NCBI RefSeq assembly: GCF_000208745.1
Contig: NC_030854.1
Coordinates: forward strand, 29,203,223-29,267,222
DNA length: 64,000 nucleotides
Direction of reading: 5' to 3'
Source of the DNA: Theobroma cacao
Taxonomy: Eukaryota > Streptophyta > Magnoliopsida > Malvales > Malvaceae
Shown here: piece after piece, positions 16,661 through 28,317 of the stretch
Position numbering within the stretch: position 1 is the stretch's first letter
Layout: each line of letters opens with the position of its first letter
Translations under genes and position numbers: made by a program
The notes under the pieces: model-generated
What the model was told of the DNA's origin: nothing
The model's input: the letters and a program-made list of their open reading frames with translations, nothing else
The model's database searches: none

Positions 16661-16679
16661 AGTGGGGCATCACAACAAT

Positions 16680-16995
16680 CTTTTTTAACCATGGCGTATA
16701 ACATGTTTTTGTACATAGCGTGTAACAACAGTATTTTTTTCAACATGGCATGTAACAATCTAACCATAGCTTGTCACATGTTTTTGTACATAGATGTAAC
16801 AACCTAACCATGGCGTGTAACAAGCTAATCATAGTTTGTCACATATTTTTGTACATGACGTGTAACAACCTAACCATGATGTGTAACAAGCTAACCATGA
16901 CTTGTCACATATTTTTGTACATGGTGTATAACAACCTAACCATAGCGTGTAACATGTTTTTGTACATGATGTGTAACATCATAGCGTGTAATTTC
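16680..16995. repeat. Minisatellite of copy A, core ACCATGGCGTGTAACA
   Basis: Alternating units GCGTGTAACAACCTAACCAT and TTGTCACATGTTTTTGTACAT, about 60 bp as a pair, five or so pairs. It is the inverted counterpart of the array at 60815-61510. Confidence 0.85.
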
Positions 16996-17199
16996 ATTAA
17001 AAGTAATTTTATCTAACTTGACTAAAAATAGTTAAAATTATAAAGAATATTATTTTTAAAAATATATTATATTTAAGGGTTATTTTTTAAAATATCCTTT
17101 TTTGAAACCTCGATAATATTCAAATACTGAAATATTAGAATTCGTTGGCGTATTATTTTAAAAGATAAATAAAAACTATTAAGTATGATAAATTTAAGA

Positions 17200-19060
17200 G
17201 TTCTTTTTAAAAATACCCATCATACATAAAGTGTTTTTAAAAATAACTTTATTTATAATTTTAATTATTTTTAGTTAAGAGAAATTAATTTTGAACAAAA
17301 TTACTTTCAATGAAACCGACCTATATGTTTAGGTCCAACTCTCAAACCGACTCATATTCTTTAAGTTTTTCACACCAGACCATTTAACTTTGAAGTATTC
17401 CTTACCAAAAAGAAAAACGTTTAAGTATTTTGAGCATTTTGGAGTAATTTTTTGAAACACGAAGAAAAGCATTTAAGCGTTTTGAGCATTTTTAAGCATT
17501 TTGAAGTGATTTTTGATACATGAAGAAAAATCTTTAAGCATTTTGAGTATTTTTCGTCAAGTAGGCATATTCGTTAATTATGTTGTTAAACGGAATAGAG
17601 TGTATCGTTTGAAATTGTTGTTTTTGTTAAATAAAATTCAGTAGTTTTTGTGATTTTTAGGCATTACGTAATTAATTTTTGGGCATTGTGTGACAGTTTT
17701 AAGGCATTGCTTTACTAATTTTTGGGTATTACATGGCTAATTTTTAAGCATTGCGTGACTAGTTTTTAAGTATTACGTGACTAGTTTTTAAGCATTATGT
17801 GACTAATTTTTAAGTATTACATGACTGATTGATATGACATTACGTGACTAGTTGATAGGTATTGCGTGACTAGTTGATAGGCATTGCGTGACTAGTTAGT
17901 AAGGAATTGCGTGACTATTTGCGTGAATTGTTAGTAAGGCATTGTGTGCTTAAGCATTGCTTAAAAATCAGTCACACAATGTCTAAAAACCAATCACGCA
18001 ATGCCTAAAACCAGTCATGTAATACATAAAAACCAATCATGCAATGATTAAGTCACGTAATACCTAAAAATCAATCTTGCAATACTTAAAAATCAGTGAC
18101 ACAATGCCTAAAAACCAATAATGCAATATCTAATAACTAATTGATTTGCCTACTTGCAACTAGATTTAAATTGTCAAAGTCATACAATGTTCTAATATAC
18201 ATATATGTTTAATCAATTTCAACTCCTTATCTTTTGAGTTCTATGAATAAACCAATCAACCAAAGAACCTAAAACATATATTTTTTTGTTTTTGCTAAGT
18301 TAAGAAATTGTGCATTTCATAAAAGAGAGATTACAAAATTCCATAATCTTCCGAAGCAAAACAAAATATATTCTTATTGAGAGGGCCTTACTCATTCCCC
18401 TTGTGTAAAAACAAAATATACTTCATTTACAAAGTATTATTTGAACAATTCTAACTAAAAATCCCATAAAAAGAAATAAAATCCTTAACAAACGTGCTTA
18501 ACAATCATATCAATCTCAGATACAATAAAACAGTGAACCACTATAAAACCCATCAAACATGCTTTAGCTGTTATTTATCCCTGAGCCCATCATCTTAGCC
18601 AATCTAATCTAACTCATCAACACAGACATCTCCATCGCAGTACACATTTTAAAGCAAGTCATCACTGAAAACATCCAGTTACCACATTCATCATGCTGAC
18701 TGCAATCACCATAGAAGAGTAAAATCACTATTCATCACCCTTGAGAAACCCAAGATCCACCATCCAAAAAAATAAAACAAAAAAAGAAATAGCTTGATGT
18801 CATCTCTGCTCTTTGGGATGGTAAGAAAGAGCTGGATAGCGAGATAGATAATATTTGGCAATAGAGAAATCGAGATTTAATTTTGAAAATTTTGTCTGGA
18901 TGGAGGGATAGAGAAAATTAAAACTATTTTAATTTGTCTGAAATTGTTTAAATGTCATTGTTATCAAGTCATGTCAAAAATTAGCTAAAAATATAATGAA
19001 TGATATTTTTGAATTAGACTTATGAAAAATGTTACCTCTCACAATTTCCTCTAAGTCTAA
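17200..19060 (+). mobile_element. Array-bearing non-autonomous element, copy C
   Basis: The left end (17206-17310: TTTTTAAAAATACCC, then ATAATTTTAATTATTTTTAGTTAAG and GAACAAAATTAC) matches the left end of the element at about 60710-60820. The right end (about 18930-19060: ATTGTTATCAAGTCATG, ATTAGCTAAAAATATA, CACAATTTCCTCTAA) matches that element's right end. The interior differs, with two oppositely oriented minisatellites. It lies head-to-head with copy A. Boundaries are approximate and no TSD is identified. Confidence 0.55.
17640..18135. repeat. Two oppositely oriented minisatellites forming a foldback, core GCATTGCGTGACTAGTTTTT
   Basis: From about 17655 to 17945 there are about ten direct copies of a 25-30-bp unit, GGCATTGCGTGACTAGTTTTTA. 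From about 17950 to 18135 the reverse complement of the same unit (AAAAACCAATCACGCAATGCCT) is repeated about seven times. Together they form a large imperfect inverted repeat with almost no spacer. Confidence 0.85.
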
Positions 19061-19531
19061 TGTCAAAAATTATATTATTTATGTTCCTTTTGATTAATAC
19101 ATTTTTATAAAAAATGAGTAAAAACCCAAAACCAAATAGTAAAAATAAAAATATTAATCAAATAAAACTTTAATTAATTTTGACAACATGATAGTATTAT
19201 CTACACTTCATGTGAGAAAATGAGAAATATTTTTTCCTTAAGCAGGGGAAGGGAGTATTTTTGTTAATTAAGAATAAAAGATAATGCAATAATATATATT
19301 CTTCTTATTTAGAAAAAAATAAAAAGTAACTTATATATATTATAAAGTGTTTTTGCCTTTGTGAGGGTAATCCCTTGACGAATTGCTAATCAAAGCAATG
19401 AAAAAAAAATTGTCATCAACAATAGTTGTATTTGATTTGAGTTTTTTTTTTTTTTTGAAAAATACATATCTTTATTTATTTGAAAGTTTATAATAATTTG
19501 TGTAAATCATTTACTTCAATAGTAAATCAAA
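18136..19531. other. Remainder of copy C and AT-rich spacer
   Basis: No coding sequence is recognised. The part to about 19060 belongs to copy C; 19060-19531 is AT-rich and contains a T16 run near 19442. Confidence 0.35.
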
Positions 19532-19960
19532 TAAGTTCTTAAACTATTTAAAAAAAGTTAAATAAATATTTTTTATTATATTCAATCAATTTCGTATATT
19601 TTTATTTTGATCAAATAAGTCTTTATTACTATTAAGCAAAATAATATTAAGTCAAATGATATTGATATAAAATGTGAAAAATATCATATGGTCATATTTT
19701 CATATTAAATTAACATGTTACATCATCATCAATAATGATATATCAATATGTTACATTATCATTAATTATGATATATTAAAATATCATGTCAGCGTCACGT
19801 GACATATAATAACAAATGACATTTTGACTAAATCAATAATTAATCATAAAAATTTATTTAATTCAAAATAAAAAATATAAAGCTTAATTGATACAAAATA
19901 AAATGTAAGGATTTGATTGATAAAAACTAATTTGAATTTTTCTAAATAGTTTAGGAACTT
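19532..19960. mobile_element. Foldback MITE, about 430 bp
   Basis: Terminal inverted repeats AAGTTCTTAAACTATTTA (from 19532) and, reading back from 19960, AAGTTCCTAAACTATTTAG. Inner arms also pair (AATGACATTTTGACTAAATCA against TTAAGTCAAATGATATT). It resembles the elements at about 44155-44644 and 56395-56665. No coding capacity. Confidence 0.6.
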
Positions 19961-22740
19961 TTTTTTATATTATATCAAAAATGAAATTTGAATATTCTTT
20001 TCCTAATTCAAGAATATATATATAACAACTTGATTACAAGCTTTTAAAGTAATAATTGAGTAATAGACTCTAAAATTTCAAGTCTTAAGTGACTTAAATT
20101 AAGGTACATGTATTTAGAATAATTCTTTAAAGCTCCTCGTTTGGGCGTGGAAAATAGTATAAGTTTGAAAACTTATATCCCACACTTTTTTTATTAATTG
20201 AACAGTTATATCCCACTTGTTCTAAATTTAAAACTAAATCAAACAAAACAAGTACCTTTGAAAATGTCTTTATTATAATTTCCAATCATCATATATGTGT
20301 TTAAATAGCAAAGAGTCATAAAGTCCAAAAGTAAGCAATAATTGTGATTGTAGGCGTAGGAGCACATCCAACTAGGTAGTTTCATAAATCCCCAGGTCGG
20401 TGAAAATTGGTAGCACTGAAAATTTTTGGTAATTTCCTTTCAAACTCAATTGGGAGAAAATGGGCTTTTCCCTTCAACCAAATCCTACTACCAATTGGGC
20501 TAAACCCCTTCAACAAGTCAGAAACACAGAAACTCGCTCGCATTAACATATTGCAAACAAAGCCCAAGCTTGGCTTGAAACCCAACCCATATTATATTTA
20601 TATATTTAATTACACATACTTAGACATACATAAGTTTTTTTTTTGGAGAGAATAGGCTCACATAAGTTATATTATATATTTAATTAAGAAAATTTATTTA
20701 CATTGAATATAAGAATATTTATGTTCGTATTTCTTGCGTCACATAAGCTAAAAACTAACTATTATATTAGATCATATATTGAAACTACTTTGAAAAATTA
20801 TGATAAATAACTTTCAAAGTGTAAACAATAATTTACTTCTTTATGCATTTCATAAACAAATTCAATAAAATATAATTTGATTTTTGTTTATGTTCATTTT
20901 TTCTTAAAAGTTTTGCTCACAACTAATGTAAAAACACTTTTCAAGATTATTATATTAAATAATATAAATTGGAGAAGAATTTAATTAAAAGAATCGAAAT
21001 TTTTAGATTGTGAAGCGATTTTTCTTGTTTATTTTGCCCGCTGATTGCACAGAGGCCCTCACGAATCCAAGTACAAGTGTCCATTGGAGCGGTGTCGAAG
21101 ATTCATTCACTTTTTGGTCATTACCGTCCCTCGCAAACATAAGAATTATATTATTTTTATAATAATAATTTAATATGATTATTACTATGCCTTTTTTGTT
21201 TCTTATCATATTTTTATTTTTTATTGTTTGTTGCAAATTACCATTATGCCATGCGTGATTTTTTTTGACAAAAAGTAAATTGGGAGGATACAAATAATAG
21301 GACGGAAGAAATTCAAAAAGTTATTTCTTCTTGTTTTTTCGTTAGTCCGAATGTTATTTTTTAATATATATTTTTATTTACTTTTGTCATAATTTCTTGA
21401 AATAACTTAATTCCTTAAACAAACACTTTTAAAATTAATTTTTTAAATTTTCTTTTATTCCTTTTTTTGACGCCTTAAATTTTGTAAAAAATAAAAAGAT
21501 AGACAAGATTATAAAAAAAGTGCATGTAGCATACAATTAGAGAATCCTACAAGTGGTATTTTTTTGGTACTAATCTCCAAAGAGAAACTTCTGTGAAAAT
21601 ATGGCACATTTTATCTTCATTTGAAAATTAAATAATTTATTTATTTTTAAATTTTATGTAAAATAATACAATGTGACTGATGTTTAATGAATGTATACCT
21701 TTATCTTTTAAAAGATTTTTGATACATATAAAATATTATTATATTTTGAATTATACAATAGAATTTTCATTTTATGAAATGTTCATATTGTTCATTAACG
21801 ACGATAATGAGTATCTAGTATAAGATATTTTACATTATTCTATTTAATTAAGTATGATTAAAATATCTTATAATCAGAGGTTGAATAATGAAACTATTAA
21901 TCACCATAGGTTTGGATAATGATTTTGACGTATCCACTATCTGTATTCAATTATAAATAATAATATTTAATATTAAATTATAATTATGTATATTAATTTA
22001 TATTTATAAAATTTTTATAATTAATATAATACTCACTAAAATTCATTAATTGTTGTAATTATAATTCTAAACTTTGATTTTATTTGTATGAATTAAGGTT
22101 AACTTATTAATTTATTTTTTATTAATAATATACATAAAAATTAATTTTAAATTTATTGTAATTAAGTATTTAACGAATTTAAGTATTTAAGAAATAGTAT
22201 TTAGGATATCTAAAAAAAAAAGAATAGTATTTAGGATAGTGAGAGATGAGTTCAGGCAATAACTTTAAATTTTAATAAAATATTTATAAAATTTAGATAT
22301 TCAATCAAATAATAGAATTTGACATAAGATATTTAAAAAATAGCAAGTATCTTACACATTAACATTCATATGTTTCGACCATTTACAAATAAAAGAAACT
22401 AAATACTAAATTAATTATATTAACCTCTAAAGTGCTAATTAAAAAAAAAAAACAGTACGTAGTAATAGTACTATCGATGCATTGCGTTTACCTATATATA
22501 AAAAAAACAAAGGCATTTCGAAGGTTCACATTAAATTTTTAGAAGTCGTAATAATGGCAAAGCCACTGGGGTGATAAGGTAATTGAACCTCAGATCTACG
22601 CCAGACGCTCCACTCGCTGCTTCAATTCACGCGCCCTCTCATTTCGTCTTCGTGACAGGAGCAAAGAGAGCCAGAAAGGTAGTGTAGAGAGAAAAACGAA
22701 AAAAGAAAATATTTAAAACCCAAAAGAAAATTTCCCAATC
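19961..22740. other. AT-rich intergenic upstream of the PP2A gene
   Basis: Mostly very AT-rich. A higher-GC patch at 20340-20600 and another at 21000-21130 contain short ORFs on both strands with no recognisable protein. A short direct repeat (GTATTTAGGATA) occurs twice near 22198-22240. The last 200 bp are PP2A promoter and leader. Confidence 0.4.
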
Positions 22741-22746
22741 CAAACT

Positions 22747-22759
22747 AGGGTTAGGGTTA
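22747..22759 (+). promoter_or_regulatory. Telo-box-like motif in the PP2A leader
   Basis: AGGGTTAGGGTTA, two telomere-type repeats, lies 56 bp before the PP2A start codon. Telo-boxes (AAACCCTAA, either strand) are common in promoters and leaders of plant housekeeping and cell-growth genes. Its activity here is inferred. Confidence 0.5.
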
Positions 22760-22814
22760 TCCCTAATCCGTATAACGGTTCTCACGCTTGATTATTCCAA
22801 CTGGTATATCAAAG

Positions 22815-25800
22815 ATGGGCGCTAATCCCTCACCAACAGACTCAACCACCGATCTCGATGAGCAGATCTCGCAGCTCATGCAGTGTAAGCCGCTTTCGGA
22901 GCAGCAGGTACCTGTTCTTTTCTCACGATCTGTTTGTTTTCCAAGAAAGCACGGAAATATTTTAGGAATTAGCTCAGTAGTGTGTGTATATATATATATA
23001 TATATTATTTGTGAATGATCGATTAGGCTCTGTTTCGATGCGAAATGAATATCAAAATGATTTTGAATTAAATTTATTTTAATTTTTATTTTTGCAATAT
23101 TTAGTAATAATTCTGATTCTTTTTAAATTTTTAATTAGAGTTACTACAGTTAATGAATAAATAAAAAGTGCATTTCCTTGTTCATTTCGAAGCCAAAAAA
23201 AAAAAAAAAATCAAATTTTCGATATATTCGACGTAGGTAATTTTGAAAGAACTCGGGATGTTTGCAAAAAAAAAAATGTTGTGTGTTTAAACTGCTCTTA
23301 CTGCCAGATTTCTTGTTTTATTTGAATTATGTCATTCTCAGTTTGATCAATGGAAGTCCTTTTCTTTTTCCCATCTTGGGCGAATATAATTGTTAGTAAC
23401 TGTATTAGCTTTCGTGTTGCCTTCTTTAGGTCAGAGCATTATGTGACAAGGCAAAGGAAATATTAATGGAAGAAAGCAATGTCCAGGTTTACCATTTTAT
23501 TTTTGCTCGCCTTAGTCTCTAATTCCAGTCGAAATCTTTGTTTTCCAGGATCTATATGTCTTTATTTACTGATGTATTTTGGAGATGCTGAGATTTCTCA
23601 TCCTTGATATGGCAAAATATTGATTTTCTTTTTAATTTTTGTATCACAGCCTGTGAAAAGCCCTGTGACAATTTGTGGTGATATTCATGGGCAGTTTCAT
23701 GATCTTGCAGAACTTTTTCGAATTGGAGGGAAGGTACTTTTTCTGACTGTGACCTTATTTTGGTATTCAGTTCTTCTGTTTCAGCTGAGGGAATTTGTAA
23801 ATAATTAGTTGAGACCTCAATGCTTTTGAAGATTGGAGCTCTACGAAGGTTTCTTGATTGAGCGAATGTCAGTGTAATGATGATATCTTTAATTTAGGGT
23901 TAATGTCACATTTAGTCCTTGTACTGTAAGAAAATATTTAATGGGATACCTTGTACTAAGTTCAATATGATACTTGAGCTTTAGTTATGTGAATCAATTT
24001 ACCCTAACATTTAACATTGTTTTCAAAATCTATTTGTGTGACTAATCAACTAAATTGTGACACATGGCAGGAAAAATGTGACGTCACCCAATGAGATCAT
24101 CTTAAGTTGCATGCGTGGATAACTTTGAGTCCTAATTTTTTTAAATGAAAATTTTTAAAAATAAATTATTATTTTTTTAAAAATAAAAAATTGAAAATCT
24201 TTTCAACAAAATTTCTTTTTCTTTTCTTTCCTTCTATCTTCTCACTCTCTCGATTGCCCATCTTAATGGCTGAATCCGGCATCAGTAGGCTGGAATCAGC
24301 TTGAAACAGGTTGATCCGCTTTAAACATGCGGTGGATCTGGTCTGTTTTCATGCCTTTTTTGGCCTATTGATGCCAGATTCGGCCTTGGCTGGCCAGATT
24401 TGGTCATTTATTGGTTGGATCTGGCTTTTAGGTGGGGGGATTGGGAGAGAGAGGAGGAAGGAGAAGAGAGAGAAGGAAAGAAAAAAAAAAGAGAAAGATT
24501 TTTTTAAACAAATAAATGTTCTTTTTTTTTTATTTTTCAAAAAAATAAGAACGTCTTTTTTTAAATTTTTAAATTTTCAATATTTCAAAAAATAAATTAA
24601 GTTGTAGAATTTTGATTTTTTAATTCTTCAAACAATAATTTAAATTTTTGAGAAAAAAGAAAGGAAAATTTTTTGGAAGTTTTGTTTTCATTTTTTTAAA
24701 ATAAATTTTCTTTTTTCTTTTTTTCTCTTATTATATTTTTCAGAAAATAAAATGTATTTTATAAATTTTCTATTTTTTATTTTTCAAAGTATAAAACTAT
24801 ATTTTTAAATTTTTATTTTTAAAATAAACAATTAAATTTTTTAACAAATGGGAGTATGGCATGTGTCTTTCCTAATTATTGACCTAAAAAGTGAATTGGC
24901 ATTTTTTGACCAAATGGTGCATTTTGGTTGGTCCACTGACACGTCATATAATTTTCTTAACGGCTTTAGACGTTGGCACTGTGATAAACGGAATGAAAGT
25001 TTGGATACCACATTGAACATTTCTTTATATAGATATCATATTAGACTTTTAGGTAAACTATAGGGGCTAAATATGACATTATCCCTTTAATATATCTTCT
25101 TTGGAATGTGTTAACTACGTGTAAGCTTTTTTGCTCTGGCACTTTATGCTTTAGAGTTTTGTTTTGATAACAATTTTCTATTTAATATTTACCTCTTATA
25201 ACTAGATAGTGTCCTTATAAATGTCATTCTGGTAATCTTAGGATGTGTTACAACTTATATATGCTTGCTTTTCCTCATCTATTATACAGTTTTGCTTTGT
25301 TTTTCCTGTGCTTAAGATCAGGCTTTCCCTTGAGCTTATGCCTTACAGTTGTTTTTTTTCTTAACTGACAGTGTCCGGATACAAATTACTTGTTTATGGG
25401 AGATTATGTGGATCGTGGGTACTATTCTGTTGAAACTGTTACGGTATGTACATGATAAATCATAAAAAGCCTTTGTCTACCCTTTTTCATGAAATTATGT
25501 TTTCAGTTTCTTCTAAAATATGGTCTAGAGGCAGAAACAGCACACATTGTAAAGAAATTTGGGCAAGACTTTTAAGGGTTTTGGCTGTTAGCTGAGTGAA
25601 ATTTGGCCAGATGCTCCCATCACCACCAGAAGACAAACACCTGACTTGGTTTGATATCAGTGGCCCTTAACACTTTGACTTTGAGATGCCTTGGCCTTTT
25701 GGAAGATTTCTTTTGTTGTTGGGCGAATAATACTGGTTAAAGAGATGGTGAGCTCATTAGATTTTCCTTTGGAATGGAGTTTTGGGTTTAGATTTACTGC

Positions 25801-28317
25801 ATTTGCTCTTATCCGTCACTTTTGGTTCCCTATCTAGTGGAAGCACTTTAAATTCAGATGTAATTCAGGAGGGAAATGATGGGAAACTTATTACTAGTGG
25901 TTTTTTCACTACTTTCCACTTTAAGGAGAGTATACTCCGTGCTAGATTTATGCTAGATATTTTTCAAACTCTGGAGTCAAATGGTGTTGCCTGCTGTTAC
26001 TTTTTCTGTTCATAAAGATGCATATTATTATGTTCATAGAAAGTTTTGCATTAGCTAGCATAATCTTTGTAAATTGAGATCAGCAACTTTAAAGATCGAT
26101 AGTAAAACTTAAACCATTTATGCATTCCATTTGGATGATACTGATTTTTTGCTCTTTCAGCTATTGGTGGCTTTAAAAGTCCGTTATCCACAGCGGATTA
26201 CCATTCTCAGAGGAAATCATGAAAGCCGCCAGGTATGAAGTTTGCATCTTCTTCCTGGCCTTCCCACACATGTGAAAGTTTGACATGATATGATGTTATA
26301 TTTTGCATATCTGAGTCTTAATTCAGAGTTTGTCCAACTATAATAGTGAATGTCAAGCTAATTCTTGATTCATTCCCTTTCTTTTTGGCAGATCACTCAG
26401 GTTTACGGGTTTTATGATGAATGTCTGCGAAAGTGAGTTCTATGCACAATCTTCATTTCAAAGGCTGTAGTATTATGAGCCATAGATGTACTAGCTTTCA
26501 CATTACTATATGCTATTCTTTATCTTTTCAATGATATTTTTTAAACTACTCTTTATCAAGTTAAGAAAATAAAGATGTATTGCATTTGCTTCGATTGATA
26601 TGATATATAAAACTAGTAGATTTGAGTTTCTGGAGATATGCCCTTCAGATAAATTGCAGTCATGTGGAGACAATATATTTGCTTCTTCCTCTTGCAAATC
26701 CATGATAATATTTTTTTATGGTGATTTACATACAGGTATGGCAGTGCTAATGTTTGGAAGATCTTTACAGACCTTTTTGACTATTTTCCATTAACTGCTT
26801 TGGTGAGTAGAACCAATATATGGTGCATGCTAGGAAAGAAAGAACTAAGGACATATATATCAGCCCTTTTGTTTTTTTGATATTTGACATTTATGTTTTA
26901 CTGGGCTTGTATTTCATTTGGCTTTGTGTGTCGACATTGTTGTCGTTCTCCTTGCAGTTTAGTGTTGTGGTGCTATTATTATACTATAATATTAGTGTAA
27001 AATATTTATTCCTATTTCAGTTTTGGAGTTTGAAGAACTGTCATTTTGGTTGGGCAAGAAAAGTTGGGATTTAGAGCTTGCTATATATATTCTCATTGTT
27101 AAAGCATATCAAGATCATTCTAAGCAGAAAGTAGAAGTCTCTTAGTTTCTACTTTAAAAATTGGCATTTATTTTTTTCCAGAATGTCATGGAAGCGATTG
27201 GCTGTATCTTGTATTTTTGTTTAAGGTAGACTGAATGCGCTGCTAAAAGAACATACAAATATGGTTTTCACTGCAGAAGAAGATAAATTATTTAATAATT
27301 ATTGCAAAAATCAAAATTACCAACTTTATTACTATGTTGTTTTAGTCCTGCCTAAAAATATACACAGCCCTTGTAATTTTCGCGTGTTAACTTTATACCT
27401 GCTAGATTGAAGTGAGAATGATGGTAGTCAAAATGGTTTTGTTGTCTCCATTCACTGATGTATTGACGTTTTCTTCTTTTTAGGTGGAGTCGGAAATATT
27501 TTGTCTGCATGGAGGACTGTCCCCTTCGATTGAAACTCTGGATAACATAAGAAATTTTGATCGTGTTCAAGAGGTTCCTCATGAAGGGCCCATGTGTGAT
27601 TTATTATGGTCTGACCCAGATGATAGATGTGGTTGGGGTATCTCACCGCGTGGTGCTGGATATACTTTTGGCCAGGTAACATATGTCCAAAGTGACCAAT
27701 TTTTGACACTTTAGTGTTGCCTTGGCTTTTATTTCAGTTTTTTAATAACAAATGTGCATTCTTCTCTTCAGGATATATCTGAACAATTCAATCACACAAA
27801 CAGCTTAAAATTGATTGCTAGAGCTCATCAACTGGTTATGGATGGATTTAACTGGGCTCATGTAATCATGATTCTCAAAACTTAAATTATTATTATTCTT
27901 GCTTGTATGTCCAGTCTAAAGTGCTTCGGGTTTTGAATTCAAAATTATTGTTTTGGAACAGGAACAAAAGGTGGTTACTATATTTAGTGCTCCTAATTAT
28001 TGTTATCGTTGTGGAAACATGGCTTCTATCTTGGAAGTTGATGATTGCCAGAGTCACACATTCATCCAGGTCTGTCTCTCTCTTCTCCCCCCCTTGTCCT
28101 CTTTCTTTCCCACCCTACTCTTTTCCTTTTCCTATCCATGTATGCACATTTGTACACAAGTAATGTAAAAGAGCACTAGCTAAATTTTGAAATCGGATGC
28201 TTGGATGCTTTACTGTGCATTTGTAAAGTTGTTAAGTTCATCTTGCTGCAGTTTGAGCCGGCTCCAAGGAGAGGAGAGCCAGATGTCACTCGTAGAACGC
28301 CAGATTACTTCCTCTGA
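22815..28317 (+). CDS. PP2A4: Serine/threonine protein phosphatase PP2A catalytic subunit (subfamily II, PP2A-3/PP2A-4 type)
   Basis: Eleven exons with GT-AG introns: 22815-22907, 23430-23486, 23650-23733, 25372-25443, 26161-26232, 26392-26432, 26736-26802, 27484-27675, 27772-27861, 27962-28069 and 28252-28317. They encode 313 residues, the usual length. Known: the C subunit dephosphorylates Ser/Thr as part of the A-B-C trimer in cytosol and nucleus; the eleven-exon structure is typical of plant subfamily II. Seen: start MGANPSPTD; metal and catalytic residues in GDIHGQ (D61, H63), GDYVDRG (D89), RGNHE (N121, H122), HGGLSP (H171) and RAHQLV (H245); [11 protein letters not shown]; and the invariant C-terminus TPDYFL, whose Leu is carboxymethylated and whose Tyr is phosphorylated. 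All key residues are present. Intron 3 (1.6 kb) carries a transposon. Paralogue assignment (3 versus 4) is uncertain. Confidence 0.97.
23897..25085. mobile_element. TIR transposon (Mutator-like, non-autonomous) in PP2A intron 3
   Basis: Imperfect terminal inverted repeats of about 30 bp: GGGTTAATGTCACATTTAGT from the left and GGGATAATGTCATATTTAGC from the right. The flanks TTTAATTTA (23888-23896) and TTTAATATA (25086-25094) look like a 9-bp target-site duplication with one mismatch, the size typical of Mutator elements. The 1189-bp interior is AT-rich around a GC-richer centre and has no credible gene; ORFs at 24311-24595 are low-complexity. Confidence 0.7.

Larger units (their letters stand above)
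14657..16675. mobile_element. Solo LTR, gypsy-like, 2019 bp, with 5-bp TSD
   Basis: Begins TGTAACGATCCCTC and ends GTGGGGCATCACA, giving TGT...ACA termini usual for plant gypsy LTRs. It is flanked by ACAAC (14652-14656) and ACAAT (16676-16680). The empty site is visible in the related element at 60.7-62.2 kb, which reads (reverse complement) GTAACAACCTTTTTTAACC without interruption; this confirms both boundaries and the 5-bp duplication (one C-to-T change in the right copy). No second LTR or internal polyprotein is present, so it is a recombined solo LTR. Open frames of 74-159 codons in its CT-rich part are low-complexity artefacts. Confidence 0.85.
13905..17100 (-). mobile_element. Array-bearing non-autonomous element, copy A, split by a solo LTR
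   Basis: Sequence 13905-14656 is the reverse complement, with substitutions, of about 61500-62190, and 16676-17100 matches the reverse complement of about 60705-61440. A 2019-bp LTR interrupts the match exactly between the two parts. Recognisable shared landmarks include AAACCATTCAT, CGGCATTCGT, CACCAAGAAATGATTTTGA, ACCTAGACACCAATAAA and the ACCATGGCGTGTAACA array. No protein-coding capacity is seen. Ends are approximate; no TSD was found. Confidence 0.65.

Noticed and set aside
16205..16807. Several ORFs of 60-160 codons rich in Phe/Leu/Ser or Lys/Glu/Arg
   Set aside because: They lie in the CT-rich tract of a solo LTR; composition alone explains the open frames.
24311..24595. 94-codon ORF in PP2A intron 3
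   Set aside because: Inside the non-autonomous TIR element; a Lys/Glu/Phe run from purine- and T-rich DNA, unlike any protein.
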